A DNA stretch of 64,000 bases from Robiginitomaculum sp. (GTDB taxonomy: Bacteria; Pseudomonadota; Alphaproteobacteria; Caulobacterales; Maricaulaceae). The notes below the pieces were generated by a model. The model saw nothing but the letters and a program-made list of their open reading frames with translations. It searched no databases and had not been told where the DNA came from. This document shows positions 17,444 to 25,731 of this stretch, in pieces. The stretch's first letter is position 1. Each line of letters opens with the position of its first letter. Made by a program: the position numbers and the translations under genes. The stretch is taken from positions 1-64,000 of the forward strand of contig JAJFFO010000007.1 in assembly GCA_021776615.1 (NCBI GenBank). The letters run 5' to 3'.

Positions 17444-18898
17444 ATGGCCGCTAAAGATGTCATCATCGAGAAAAACTATATTGACGGACAATGGGTTGGC
17501 GGTGACGGCGAACGCCTGGCGGCAATCAACCCGGTAAGCGAGCAGGCAATAGGCCATTGCATTGAAGCCAGCGCCGAGGATGTCGATGCCGCCGTGCGCG
17601 CCGCCAATAACGCCTTTGCGCCGTGGAGCGCCCTAAGCGGCAAGCAGCGCGCCGACTATATGCGCAAAATGACCGCCGCAATTCGTGGCCATCTTGATGA
17701 TTTGGTCGAAATGCAAATGGCCAATTGCGGCAAGCCACGCGGCGAGGCCAAAGCAGACATTATCGGCAGCATTGAGTGCATTGATTATTTCGCCGACCGC
17801 GCCGAAGAATTGGACGCCCGCCGCCAAACCCCGGTGGATTACGACATTCCCGGCTATCGCTCCAATACCCGGCTGGAACCCATGGGACCGGTAGGTTTTA
17901 TCCTGCCATGGAATTTCCCGATGAAAATCTGCGCCTGGAAACTTGGCCCGGCTTTGGCCGCTGGCTGTACCGTGGTGATTAAACCGTCCGAAGTCACGCC
18001 GTTTACCGATACCTTTTGGGGTAAAGCGGCTGAGGAAGCTGGCCTGCCGCCGGGGGTTATCAATGTGGTCAATGGCCGCGGCGCGATTACCGGTGCGGCG
18101 CTTAGCGAGCATCCCGGCCTGCGCAAAATATCCTTCACCGGCTCCACGCGCACCGGCAAATTCATCATGAAAGCCGCCGCCGAAGACGTGAAGAATATTG
18201 GGTTGGAACTTGGCGGTAAATCGCCAATATTGGTGTTTCAGGATGCCGACCTTGATTTGGCTGCACGTCTGGCCACCGAAGGTGTGTTTTATAATGCCGG
18301 CCAATGCTGCAACGCCACTTGCCGTCTGCTAGTGCATGAAAGTGTCGAAGAACCATTGGCGCAAAAAATCATCGCCTTAAGCGAAGCAGTAGTGCTCGGT
18401 GCGCCGGACAGCCCGGGCATGACCATGGGACCACTGGCCTCCAAGGCACAATATGACAAGGTCACCGGCTATCAGGACATTGCCCGCGAAGAAGGCCTGA
18501 CCTGCCGCACGGGCGGCGACCGCGCCCCCGGCTTCGACAGCGGCTATTTCGTCCAGCCCAGCCTCTATACCAATGTGCCAAACGCCTCTCGGCTGTGGAA
18601 TGAGGAAATCTTCGGGCCAGTGCTTTGCCTGCGCACCTTCACCAATGAGGAAGAAGCCATTACCGAGGCCAATGACACCGAATACGGCCTCGCCGCCAGC
18701 ATTGTCACCGAAGATGATGCACGCGCTGAACGGGTCGCCGCCCGGCTTGAAGCCGGGCATATCTACACCAATGTCTCAGTAGCCATTCCGCCAGAAACCA
18801 GCTGGGGCGGCTTCAAACAATCCGGCATTGGCCGCGAACTTGGCCCATGGGGTCTGGCCGGGTTTTTGGAAGTCAAAACCGTAACCTCCCGGGGGTAG
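17444..18898 (+). CDS. NAD(P)-dependent aldehyde dehydrogenase, betaine-aldehyde dehydrogenase-like
   Basis: A 484-residue class 3 ALDH. Seen: the Rossmann region and PWNFP motif (GFILPWNFPMKI), KPSE, FTGSTRTGK, the general base in ELGGKSP, catalytic Cys289 in NAGQCCNA (followed by a variant TCRL), and the C-terminal EEIFGPVL. Overall it is closest in feel to ALDH9/10 enzymes that oxidise betaine aldehyde or aminoaldehydes, but no choline oxidation or transport genes are next to it, so the substrate is uncertain. An AGGAT-type ribosome site precedes the ATG. It stands alone between gaps. Confidence 0.88.
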   Translation: MAAKDVIIEKNYIDGQWVGGDGERLAAINPVSEQAIGHCIEASAEDVDAAVRAANNAFAPWSALSGKQRADYMRKMTAAIRGHLDDLVEMQMANCGKPRGEAKADIIGSIECIDYFADRAEELDARRQTPVDYDIPGYRSNTRLEPMGPVGFILPWNFPMKICAWKLGPALAAGCTVVIKPSEVTPFTDTFWGKAAEEAGLPPGVINVVNGRGAITGAALSEHPGLRKISFTGSTRTGKFIMKAAAEDVKNIGLELGGKSPILVFQDADLDLAARLATEGVFYNAGQCCNATCRLLVHESVEEPLAQKIIALSEAVVLGAPDSPGMTMGPLASKAQYDKVTGYQDIAREEGLTCRTGGDRAPGFDSGYFVQPSLYTNVPNASRLWNEEIFGPVLCLRTFTNEEEAITEANDTEYGLAASIVTEDDARAERVAARLEAGHIYTNVSVAIPPETSWGGFKQSGIGRELGPWGLAGFLEVKTVTSRG

Positions 18899-19478
18899 AG
18901 CTTTTAATGCCCTACCGCTTCGCTATTTGTGAGGGCAGCCGAGAAGACCAAACCGCCCCCAAGGGTGCGACTGCGCCCCGGCGACCGTTCGCCGCCCCGT
19001 CGGAGGCGCCTCTTCGCGCTGCGAGACAAAAAAACACGCCCTACCATCTCAAAGCTGAACTCCAAATGGCACAATTATACGGCCAATCCGAAATGCGGGG
19101 ACAAATTTCGTAACCGGGCAATTTTCGCCAAGGGCAATAAGCGTGATTAAGCCCCCTTCAAGGGACAGTTAAGCGCAATCTTGTACGGCATAAGCATCGC
19201 ATAAGGGACAAATCAGGGGCGTTTAAGGGACACTCCATAAGGGTCATTTGCCCCTCGCCTGCCCCTCAAAACCCCACCCTGCGGATAAGCACCAAACTGC
19301 CCACCCCAATTTCGTCATTCCGGCGTAGGCCGGAATCCATCTTTCCCTGCATTCCTGCAGCAATCCAACGCCCCCAGCCTCGGCCCATCTCAACCCGCCT
19401 CCGGCGCATAACGCTCACTTATCCAACACCTGCGCACTTGCCCTAAAATACGCCCAGTTTGACATCGTGAATACCGCC
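18899..19478. other. 580-bp gap with repeated GGGACA elements
   Basis: No convincing gene. Several short GGGACA-containing units occur: 19097-19102, and AAGGGACA near 19160, 19202 and 19230. They are mixed with TAAGGG and GGGGC runs and are followed by the palindromic repeat at 19317. This looks like a pile-up of short intergenic repeats or decayed element ends. It separates the aldehyde dehydrogenase gene from the end of the molybdate operon. Confidence 0.45.
19317..19336. repeat. REP-like palindrome (ATTCCGGC / GCCGGAAT)
   Basis: ATTCCGGC, GTAG, GCCGGAAT is a perfect 8-bp palindrome. With its flanks (CGTC before, CCA after) it matches the dispersed CATTCCGGC-type repeat common in intergenic DNA of many proteobacteria. 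It could form a hairpin after the modC gene. Confidence 0.65.
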
Positions 19479-20549
19479 TCACCCGCCGACCAAAGCGCTG
19501 GCCTTGATTTGGGCGAACAATTCTTCGCCGGGCGCCAATTGTAATTCCATGGCCGACTTTGCGGTGATGCGCGCCAAAACGCTCTGCTCGCCAAGCGCCA
19601 AAGCGACATTGACCAGCCCCGGCGGCAGGCCATTATCCGACGCTTGTTCAACGCCGCGCACAACAACCGGTAAAATATTCAGAACACTGCTATCGCCATG
19701 GCGGGCGCGGCTCAGGCTGATATCGCCAGCACGAAGGCGCAAGCGTTGCCCCTCGCCTTTGGGCATTTTTGCGCCCGGCACCAAAAGCCGCACACCGCCC
19801 ACGTCCAAGGCATTAAGTTGGTTGGCGGCGTCATAGCCCTGCGCGATGGCCGGCAAAACTACGCACGCATCTTCGCGGCGGCGAAATGGCAATTCTTCAT
19901 CCAGCAGGCAAGCATTCAGCGGCCCCTGCGCCACGATCCGGCCGCCACGCATATAGACCATGAAATCGGCCAGACGGGTCAGGGTGTCCAGATCGTGGCT
20001 GACAAACAAAACCGGCAAAGTGCGGGCTTTGCAAAAGCCGGTCAGCAAGCCCAGCAATGCGTGACGGGCTTCGGCATCCAGCGCGCCAAAGGGTTCGTCA
20101 AGCGCCAGCAGACGCGGATTAGACAGCAAAGCACGGGCCAAAATCAGCCTTTGTTTTTCACCGCCAGAAAGCGCCCCGGCATTTTGCCCCATGCGGTCCG
20201 CCAAACCAAAATGGCTGGCGACATCCTCAATCATCGCGCCGCCGGGGGCGGCAAAGCGCATGGCAAAGGCGAAATTTTGCGCCACGCTTAAATGTGCGAA
20301 CACGTCGTCATGCTGGCTTACCCACGCCATGCGCCGTTGCGCCACCGGCACGAAACTTTGTCGGTCCTGCATCGCCTGCGCCGCGAAAACCACATCTCCG
20401 TGCGCCCGGTCCAGCCCCACACAGGCGCGCAGCAGGCTGGTTTTGCCCGCCCCCGATGGCCCGGCAATCACCGTCATGTCCTTGTCCGGCCAGTGCGCTT
20501 TGGCGTTCAGGGTGAAGCCGCCCTTTTGCAGTTTGAGGTCTATTTTCAA
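19479..20549 (-). CDS. modC: Molybdate ABC transporter ATP-binding protein
   Basis: A 356-residue ATPase that drives molybdate import on the cytoplasmic face. Walker A is GPSGAGKTS (about residue 32), the Q-loop lies in AWVSQHDD, the ABC signature is LSGGEKQR, Walker B is LLALDEPFGALD and the switch His is in FVSHD. The C-terminal third (RLRLRAGDISLSRA, VNVALALGEQSVLARIT) is the TOBE/Mop domain that binds oxyanion. Its start overlaps the modB stop by 4 bp. It is the last gene of the molybdenum operon. Confidence 0.93.
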   Translation of the reverse strand: MKIDLKLQKGGFTLNAKAHWPDKDMTVIAGPSGAGKTSLLRACVGLDRAHGDVVFAAQAMQDRQSFVPVAQRRMAWVSQHDDVFAHLSVAQNFAFAMRFAAPGGAMIEDVASHFGLADRMGQNAGALSGGEKQRLILARALLSNPRLLALDEPFGALDAEARHALLGLLTGFCKARTLPVLFVSHDLDTLTRLADFMVYMRGGRIVAQGPLNACLLDEELPFRRREDACVVLPAIAQGYDAANQLNALDVGGVRLLVPGAKMPKGEGQRLRLRAGDISLSRARHGDSSVLNILPVVVRGVEQASDNGLPPGLVNVALALGEQSVLARITAKSAMELQLAPGEELFAQIKASALVGG

Positions 20550-21211
20550 ACGGCTGCACCTCGCCGGTTAAGCACCGATAACAACAACAATATGGCAAAG
20601 GAAAACGCCAACAGGCCGCCGGAGAGCCAATGGGCCAAAGCGAAGTCCAAGCGCTCGACCGCGTCATATATGGCCACCGACAGCACCCGGGTTTTGCCAT
20701 CAATATCGCCGCCAATCATCAGCACCACGCCAAATTCACCCAACGTATGGGCGAAGCCCATAATCGCGGCGCTGACAATGCCGCGCCGGGCCATGGGCAT
20801 AGCCAGATTGAAAAACACCTGCCATGGCCCCGCGCCCAGACTGGCGGCACTTTCTAACAGGCTGGGGGCAATGCCTTCAAACGCGTTTTGAATCGGGCGC
20901 AGCACAAAGGGCAGCGAAAAAACCACCGCGCCGACCACCAGCCCCCAAAACGAGAACACCAAATGCAGTGGTGCAAACGGCCCGTTGGGGCCAAGCATGA
21001 GCAATAAATAAAACCCTAAAACCGTTGGCGGCAACACCAATGGCAAGGTGAGAAATGCCTCGGCAAACACCCGCCATAACCCCTTGGCCCGCGCCAACAC
21101 CCAGCCCAATGGCAGGCACAGCATAAGCAAAATTATCGTCGAAACACCGGCCAATTGCACGCTAAGACGCAAAGGCTGCCAGATTTGGCTAACTATATCT
21201 GCGGCATTCAT
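20546..21211 (-). CDS. modB: Molybdate ABC transporter permease
   Basis: A 221-residue inner-membrane channel protein with about five membrane helices. It has the cytoplasmic coupling loop (ESAASLGAGPWQVFFNLAMP), matching the EAA motif of binding-protein-dependent permeases. PLVLPPTVLGFYLL is the characteristic ModB segment. Start and stop overlap modA and modC by 4 bp each. Confidence 0.93.
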   Translation of the reverse strand: MNAADIVSQIWQPLRLSVQLAGVSTIILLMLCLPLGWVLARAKGLWRVFAEAFLTLPLVLPPTVLGFYLLLMLGPNGPFAPLHLVFSFWGLVVGAVVFSLPFVLRPIQNAFEGIAPSLLESAASLGAGPWQVFFNLAMPMARRGIVSAAIMGFAHTLGEFGVVLMIGGDIDGKTRVLSVAIYDAVERLDFALAHWLSGGLLAFSFAILLLLSVLNRRGAAV

Positions 21212-21924
21212 AGCGGCTCAAACCCCGCTTCTCTTAGTACCAAAGCGGTTTTGGGGCTGCGCAAATTGGCAATGAAACATGCGGCCAGCTCGCTTTGCCG
21301 CAACACCAATACCGCATTGGGGACTTTGTCATACCAATCGTCTGGCACAGCACGAATTTGCGTAGACGCAATCCCCGCCTCAATGGTCAGAGACAGCGGC
21401 ACCAGCCCGGCATTGGCTGCGCCAGTGGCCACAAACGAAAAAGCCTGCGCCGCACTTTTGCCCATCACCCGCTTTGGCGGCAGGCGCCAATCAGAGGTCG
21501 CCTCCATATACGTAATAGCCTGTTGCGCGGCCTTGCCATAGGGCGCAATTTCCGGCCGGGCCAAGGCCAATACGCCGTCTTTTATCGGCATAGGCTCTGG
21601 CGTCCAATACACCAATGCTCCGACGGCAAATGCGGTCCTGGACTTGATCACGCCCTTTTGCGCCAAAGCATCCGGCACCGCACTGCCCGCGGCGATGAAC
21701 ACATCATAGGGCGCGCCATTGAGGATTTGCGCCGCCAAATGTCCGGTCGAACCGGCACTAAGGCGTGCCTGCGCCCCGCATTGTGCCGGGAAATCAGCGG
21801 TCAGGCGCTCCAGCGTTGGGCGGAAGTTTGAGGCCGTGGCAATGTGCAATATCGGCAAATCGGTTTTGGCCGGCCCGCAGGCGGCAAGCAAAAGCGTCAA
21901 TACAGCCCACAGCAAGCGGCTCAT
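21208..21924 (-). CDS. modA: Molybdate-binding lipoprotein
   Basis: A 238-residue substrate-binding protein with a lipobox LLAAC (Cys16), so it is probably lipid-anchored and not free in the periplasm. TASNFRPTLERL, FSAGSTGHLAAQI-like (LSAGSTGHLA) and the GAPYDVFIAAG segment correspond to the ModA oxyanion site. It is slightly shorter than typical ModA. It is coupled by 4-bp overlaps to its neighbours and delivers molybdate to ModBC for the cofactor enzymes encoded upstream in the operon. Confidence 0.92.
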   Translation of the reverse strand: MSRLLWAVLTLLLAACGPAKTDLPILHIATASNFRPTLERLTADFPAQCGAQARLSAGSTGHLAAQILNGAPYDVFIAAGSAVPDALAQKGVIKSRTAFAVGALVYWTPEPMPIKDGVLALARPEIAPYGKAAQQAITYMEATSDWRLPPKRVMGKSAAQAFSFVATGAANAGLVPLSLTIEAGIASTQIRAVPDDWYDKVPNAVLVLRQSELAACFIANLRSPKTALVLREAGFEPL

Positions 21925-22265
21925 TTTTCTGTTCTTTCCACTGGCGGGGTTTTTGGAAAATCCTTTAAATCCACGGCAATGGAGTATTTTCCCCCGGCGA
22001 AATCGCCTTCAAAGCCGTTTTTCATCGGCGTGGTCGCCAAAATCATCGCGTCCTTGGCATTCAACGCGAAAGCAAAGGTGTGGCTCTCTGGGTGATAGGA
22101 AAAATGCGGTTCGGCCAATGTGTCAATCATGGCCATATGCACGTTGAAAACCGCCCCATCGGGAAAGCTCATACTGTCCTTGACCTCTTGGGTATTAATC
22201 AATTCCTGAGCTTCATCGCGGCTCAGACGGCAGGAAATTTGCCCCGGTTCCAGTTTAAGTTTCAT
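21921..22265 (-). CDS. DUF7009-like small protein of the molybdenum operon
   Basis: The start is ATG 22263-22265, which overlaps the mobA stop as ATGA; longer starts lie inside mobA. The 114 residues begin MKLKLEPGQISCRLSRDEAQ and consist mainly of predicted beta strands with a central acidic stretch. The layout recalls the uncharacterised DUF7009 group (MKIRI-type start, then an L-x-x-x-E segment), assigned from memory. Function is unknown. Its place between mobA and modA suggests a role in molybdate sensing, storage or cofactor handling. Confidence 0.6.
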   Translation of the reverse strand: MKLKLEPGQISCRLSRDEAQELINTQEVKDSMSFPDGAVFNVHMAMIDTLAEPHFSYHPESHTFAFALNAKDAMILATTPMKNGFEGDFAGGKYSIAVDLKDFPKTPPVERTEK

Positions 22266-22801
22266 GCGTGCGCCGTCCATTTTTTCCACTCATCAGGAGT
22301 GTTGAGATTAATAAATTCCGCCTCGGTAATGCTATCCATCGGCAAGGTTTTGGCCGCTAAACTGCCGACAAAGCTCTGCACCGACAGATCGGCATTATCC
22401 GCCGACAAAATCGCCGACAACTTGCCGATATTTTCATCACTAATGTCGATTTTTAGCGGCAATATTTTGCCGCAAAAATGCACCGCAACCGCTTCTACTT
22501 GCGCCAGTTCTTGCAAGCTGTTGGCACTTAAATCCGGCATGTCCACCGGCACCGCCAGCAATTGTTCGGTGTCTGGCATTGCCACCATCGCCGCATGAAT
22601 GCCCGCCAACGGACCCTTGCCGGGGAACACATCGGCAATGCCGTCCTGCCCGCTTACCAACACGTCATCGCAACCGACAGCGCGCAATTTGCCTACCATC
22701 AAATCGGTGAGGCTGCGCCCTTTGGCGCGCAATTTCGCCTTGTCGCGCCCCATACGCCGGGAGGCTCCGCCCGCCAACACCAATCCGAGCAATTTAGTCA
22801 T
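22262..22801 (-). CDS. mobA: Molybdenum cofactor guanylyltransferase
   Basis: Transfers GMP from GTP to Mo-molybdopterin to form MGD, needed by the formate dehydrogenase next door. I start at ATG 22799-22801, giving MTKLLGLVLAGGASRRMGRDKAKL, the family's nucleotide-binding N-terminus; a longer frame would lie inside moaE. The 179-residue length is slightly short but plausible. It overlaps moaE by 8 bp and the next gene by 4 bp. Confidence 0.9.
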   Translation of the reverse strand: MTKLLGLVLAGGASRRMGRDKAKLRAKGRSLTDLMVGKLRAVGCDDVLVSGQDGIADVFPGKGPLAGIHAAMVAMPDTEQLLAVPVDMPDLSANSLQELAQVEAVAVHFCGKILPLKIDISDENIGKLSAILSADNADLSVQSFVGSLAAKTLPMDSITEAEFINLNTPDEWKKWTAHA

Positions 22802-23264
22802 GCTGGTGTTCACCATGTTGGCACAAAGCATGGCCCTGCACCCATTCACTATCGCCGTCGGTATAATGTTCCTGCTTCCACACCGGCGAGCGGGTTTTGA
22901 TTTCCTCAATCACATAGCGACAGGCGCGAAATGCCTCGTCGCGGTGCGGCGAACCGGCAGCAATGACAATGCTAAGACCGCCGACATCCAACCGGCCTTT
23001 ACCATGGGCAACAAACAGGCGCAGTTCATCGCCCCACTTTTGCTGGGCCTCGGTGCAAATTTCGCTAAAATTCTGTTCGGCCAACGGTGCAAAAACATCA
23101 TAGCTGACACCGTTTACATCGCGCCCCTGATTGCGATTGCGCACCGCCCCCAAAAATAACGCCCCGGCACCATTCCCGCCGGATTCGACAAAATTCAGCG
23201 CCTCCGCCGGGTCCAGAGGCGCGGCGGTGACGTCGCGCACTTCAACATGAATATTCACACTCAA
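22794..23264 (-). CDS. moaE: Molybdopterin synthase large subunit
   Basis: The 156-residue catalytic subunit that, with MoaD thiocarboxylate, converts cyclic pyranopterin monophosphate to molybdopterin. Recognised by GALFLGAVRNRNQG, YDVFAPLAEQ, VAHGKGRLDVG and the conserved lysine region IKTRSPVWKQE. It is coupled by 4 bp to moaD. Confidence 0.93.
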   Translation of the reverse strand: MSVNIHVEVRDVTAAPLDPAEALNFVESGGNGAGALFLGAVRNRNQGRDVNGVSYDVFAPLAEQNFSEICTEAQQKWGDELRLFVAHGKGRLDVGGLSIVIAAGSPHRDEAFRACRYVIEEIKTRSPVWKQEHYTDGDSEWVQGHALCQHGEHQHD

Positions 23265-23503
23265 CCTCCTGAGACCGGGGGCAAAATCGCCAAAATGGCA
23301 TTGGGCGCAATCGCCGCGTCTTCAGCCAATACCGCCTTTTCATCAGCGAAACGGCTGACGGCGAGTGTATCGTGCAATTCGCCCGGCACATTGGCTGCAA
23401 AAGCGGCGCGCACATCGCTCACTTTGGCCTGCTCAACCAGTTGCAATTCCATAACGTCGCCCAGCGGGCGAAACGCGCCAAACAATTGTATTTTCACCTG
23501 CAT
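23261..23503 (-). CDS. moaD: Molybdopterin synthase small subunit (sulfur carrier)
   Basis: An 80-residue ubiquitin-like protein ending in SGG, the glycine pair that is adenylated and thiocarboxylated. The fold order (VKIQLFGAFRPL start, AAFAANVPG, ILAILPPVSGG end) fits MoaD. The activating enzyme MoeB is not in this window and must be elsewhere. It overlaps moeA by 10 bp. Confidence 0.92.
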   Translation of the reverse strand: MQVKIQLFGAFRPLGDVMELQLVEQAKVSDVRAAFAANVPGELHDTLAVSRFADEKAVLAEDAAIAPNAILAILPPVSGG

Positions 23504-24714
23504 TGGCCATTGCCTTCACGATTAAAACTAACAAATTCAACTTCTTCCCCAGCTTTCACCCGGTCGGTATCGGCCGGTAAAACCGCCCAGCCATTGGCCA
23601 GCAAAAGCGGCGCAATGCGAAACGATTGCTGCCCACCAAGCACCTCAATTCGATCATCGGTTTTGCGGGCTTTGGCGAACATGGTCAGACCCGCTTTTTT
23701 GTTAAAATCTGCCGCCAGAATGCCGGTTTGACGCGGGGCCACTGTTTGCCCGGTAAGACGGCGAAGCAGCGGCAACACAAAAAACGTCAGCCCCACCGCC
23801 GCTGACACCGGATTACCCGGCAGGCCAAAGAAATAGGTCCCATTTGGCAGTTTTGCGAACAAGATCGGCTTGCCCGGTCGTATGGCGGTTTTGTGGAATA
23901 CGGTGCGCGCGCCGAGCTGCGCCAGCGCTTCGGGCACAAAGTCGCGACGGCCCATGCTGACCGCACCGGTGGAGATAATGATCTGCGCGTCTTTTGCCTG
24001 CGTCACCGCCGCCAAAAACCCGGCCACGTCATCGGGCGAACCGGGCATTATCGCCGCCGCCATACCTTCGCGCTGCAATGCGGTGCGCAAATATGGCGTG
24101 TTGGAATCGTAAATCTGACCCGGTGCCAACGCCGTATCCGGGTCGCGCACCACCTCCTGACCAGTGCCAATCAGTGCGATTTTTGGCCGCGCGGATACCA
24201 GCACTTTGCCCATGCCCAAAGACGCCATCACCGCAATAATTTCCGGCGTAATGACCTGGCCCATATCGACAAGTTTTTGGCCAATTTCAACATCCTGCCC
24301 GGCCCGGCGAATGTGCTGGCCCACCGGCAAAACCGCGTCCAGTGCAATCGCGGTCGGCGCACCGTCCGCACCGCGCGTCGCCGCGACATTTTCCACCGGC
24401 ACCACGGTATCGCACCAGAGCGGCATCGGCGCGCCGGTCATGATCTCAATCGCACCGGCCTGTTCGGGCGTATCGGGCACATCACCGGCGGCGACACTGC
24501 CGACGATCGGCAAGGTAATCGGTGCGGCGGCGGTGTCGGCGGCGCGCAGGGCAAAGCCGTCCATAGCGGTATTGTCAAATGGCGGCAGGGCTTTGTCGGC
24601 GACAATATCTTGCGCCAATACCCGGCCCAAAGCCTCCAATGGCGGCAAGCTTTCGTGCGCCAAAAAAGCCGTTTCCTGAATCACCAAATCCAGAGCTTGT
24701 TGATAGCTTATCAT
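23494..24714 (-). CDS. moeA: Molybdopterin molybdenumtransferase
   Basis: A 406-residue enzyme inserting molybdate into adenylylated molybdopterin. Visible are LPPFDNTAMDGFALRA near residue 40, EIMTGAPMP, the IISTGAVSMGRRDFVPEAL active-site loop (close to the usual GGVSVG-D), KTAIRPGKPILFAKL and FGLPGNPVSA. The C-terminal domain IV is complete. It is coupled by 4 bp to the moaC-mogA fusion upstream. Confidence 0.94.
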   Translation of the reverse strand: MISYQQALDLVIQETAFLAHESLPPLEALGRVLAQDIVADKALPPFDNTAMDGFALRAADTAAAPITLPIVGSVAAGDVPDTPEQAGAIEIMTGAPMPLWCDTVVPVENVAATRGADGAPTAIALDAVLPVGQHIRRAGQDVEIGQKLVDMGQVITPEIIAVMASLGMGKVLVSARPKIALIGTGQEVVRDPDTALAPGQIYDSNTPYLRTALQREGMAAAIMPGSPDDVAGFLAAVTQAKDAQIIISTGAVSMGRRDFVPEALAQLGARTVFHKTAIRPGKPILFAKLPNGTYFFGLPGNPVSAAVGLTFFVLPLLRRLTGQTVAPRQTGILAADFNKKAGLTMFAKARKTDDRIEVLGGQQSFRIAPLLLANGWAVLPADTDRVKAGEEVEFVSFNREGNGQCR

Positions 24715-25730
24715 GGTCGGTGACGCCCTTTTTCACCTTTGGCCAGGCGCACCGCATGGCGCAAAAATGGCTTTAACACGTCCATGCTTTCATCAATCGC
24801 ATTTGGCGAACCGGGCAAGGCAATCAGCAAGGTTTTGGCGCGCACCGCAGCAAGCGAGCGGGACAACCATGCGTGGGGCAAATGCCGCGCCCCGGCCGCG
24901 CGCAGGGCCTCGCCAATTCCGGGCGCGGTTTTGCCGCAAATTTTGGCAATGGCTTCGGGGGCAACGTCGCGCGGGGTCAGGCCGGTGCCGCCGGTGGTGA
25001 TGATTAAATCATAGTTCCCGCTATCGGCCAAAGCGCTTAAATGCGCGGCGATTCTCGGCTCATCATCGGGCAATATGTCGGCGGCCAAAACCGTTGCACC
25101 CAAAAATTCAAGGGCGGCCTTTAGCTTCGGTCCGGACCGGTCTTCATATTCACCCGATGATGCCCGGTCCGAAAGCGTGACCACGGCTGCCTTTATGCCC
25201 TCAAACGGGCGCTCATTGGTTTGCGGCAACAAGCCAGCTACCCGTTCGGGCACCCCTTGCGGGCACACCCAACGGCCCTTTTTGCCGCCTTCCTTGACCA
25301 GCAAATGCACATCAGAAATGGTCAAATCCGGCTCTACCGGCTTGGTTAAATCATAAAGCGTCAGCAGCGCCCCATTGACCCCGGCCAGCGCCTCCATCTC
25401 CACCCCGGTTTTGGCGAAAGCCGCTACCAAACAATAAACCGCGACGCTGTGGGTTTGCGGTTCCAAATCCAGATAGACCATCACATGGTCGAGCGGCAAA
25501 GGATGGCATAGAGGGATCAGGGTCGCCGTGGCCTTGGCCCCGGTAATACCGGCGATTTCAGCAATTTTCAGCACATCGCCTTTGGGCAAAGTGCCTTCCT
25601 TGATGTGGGTGAAGGCCCCTGCCCCCACGAAAATGCGGCCCATGGCCAAAGCGCGGCGATTGGAGGGGCTTTTTCCGCCGACATCGGCCATATGAAAAGC
25701 CGCGGGTAATACGTCTGGCATTTCGGGCAT
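24711..25730 (-). CDS. MoaC-MogA/MoaB fusion protein for molybdopterin synthesis
   Basis: I place the start at ATG 25728-25730, one base after the moaA stop; longer frames overlap moaA by 50 bp. The 339-residue product joins two enzymes. Residues about 1-155 are MoaC (HMADVGGKSPSNRRALAMG, LIPLCHPLPL, GVEMEALAGVNGALLTLYD, VKEGGKKG), which acts with MoaA to make cyclic pyranopterin monophosphate. Residues about 175-335 are a MogA/MoaB adenylyltransferase (VVTLSDRASSGEYEDRSG, ITTGGTGLTPRDVAPEA, ALPGSPNA). The two catalyse non-consecutive steps, so the fusion may help coordination or stoichiometry. This fusion is known in some alphaproteobacteria. Confidence 0.92.
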   Translation of the reverse strand: MPEMPDVLPAAFHMADVGGKSPSNRRALAMGRIFVGAGAFTHIKEGTLPKGDVLKIAEIAGITGAKATATLIPLCHPLPLDHVMVYLDLEPQTHSVAVYCLVAAFAKTGVEMEALAGVNGALLTLYDLTKPVEPDLTISDVHLLVKEGGKKGRWVCPQGVPERVAGLLPQTNERPFEGIKAAVVTLSDRASSGEYEDRSGPKLKAALEFLGATVLAADILPDDEPRIAAHLSALADSGNYDLIITTGGTGLTPRDVAPEAIAKICGKTAPGIGEALRAAGARHLPHAWLSRSLAAVRAKTLLIALPGSPNAIDESMDVLKPFLRHAVRLAKGEKGRHRP

Positions 25731-25731
25731 C

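Noticed and set aside
22802-22909. N-terminal extension of mobA into moaE
   Set aside because: The LAGG nucleotide-binding motif starts at the later ATG; the extension has no family similarity.
23893-24723. 276-codon plus-strand frame opposite moeA
   Set aside because: Antisense to a fully motif-bearing MoeA; His/Arg-rich composition typical of a shadow frame.
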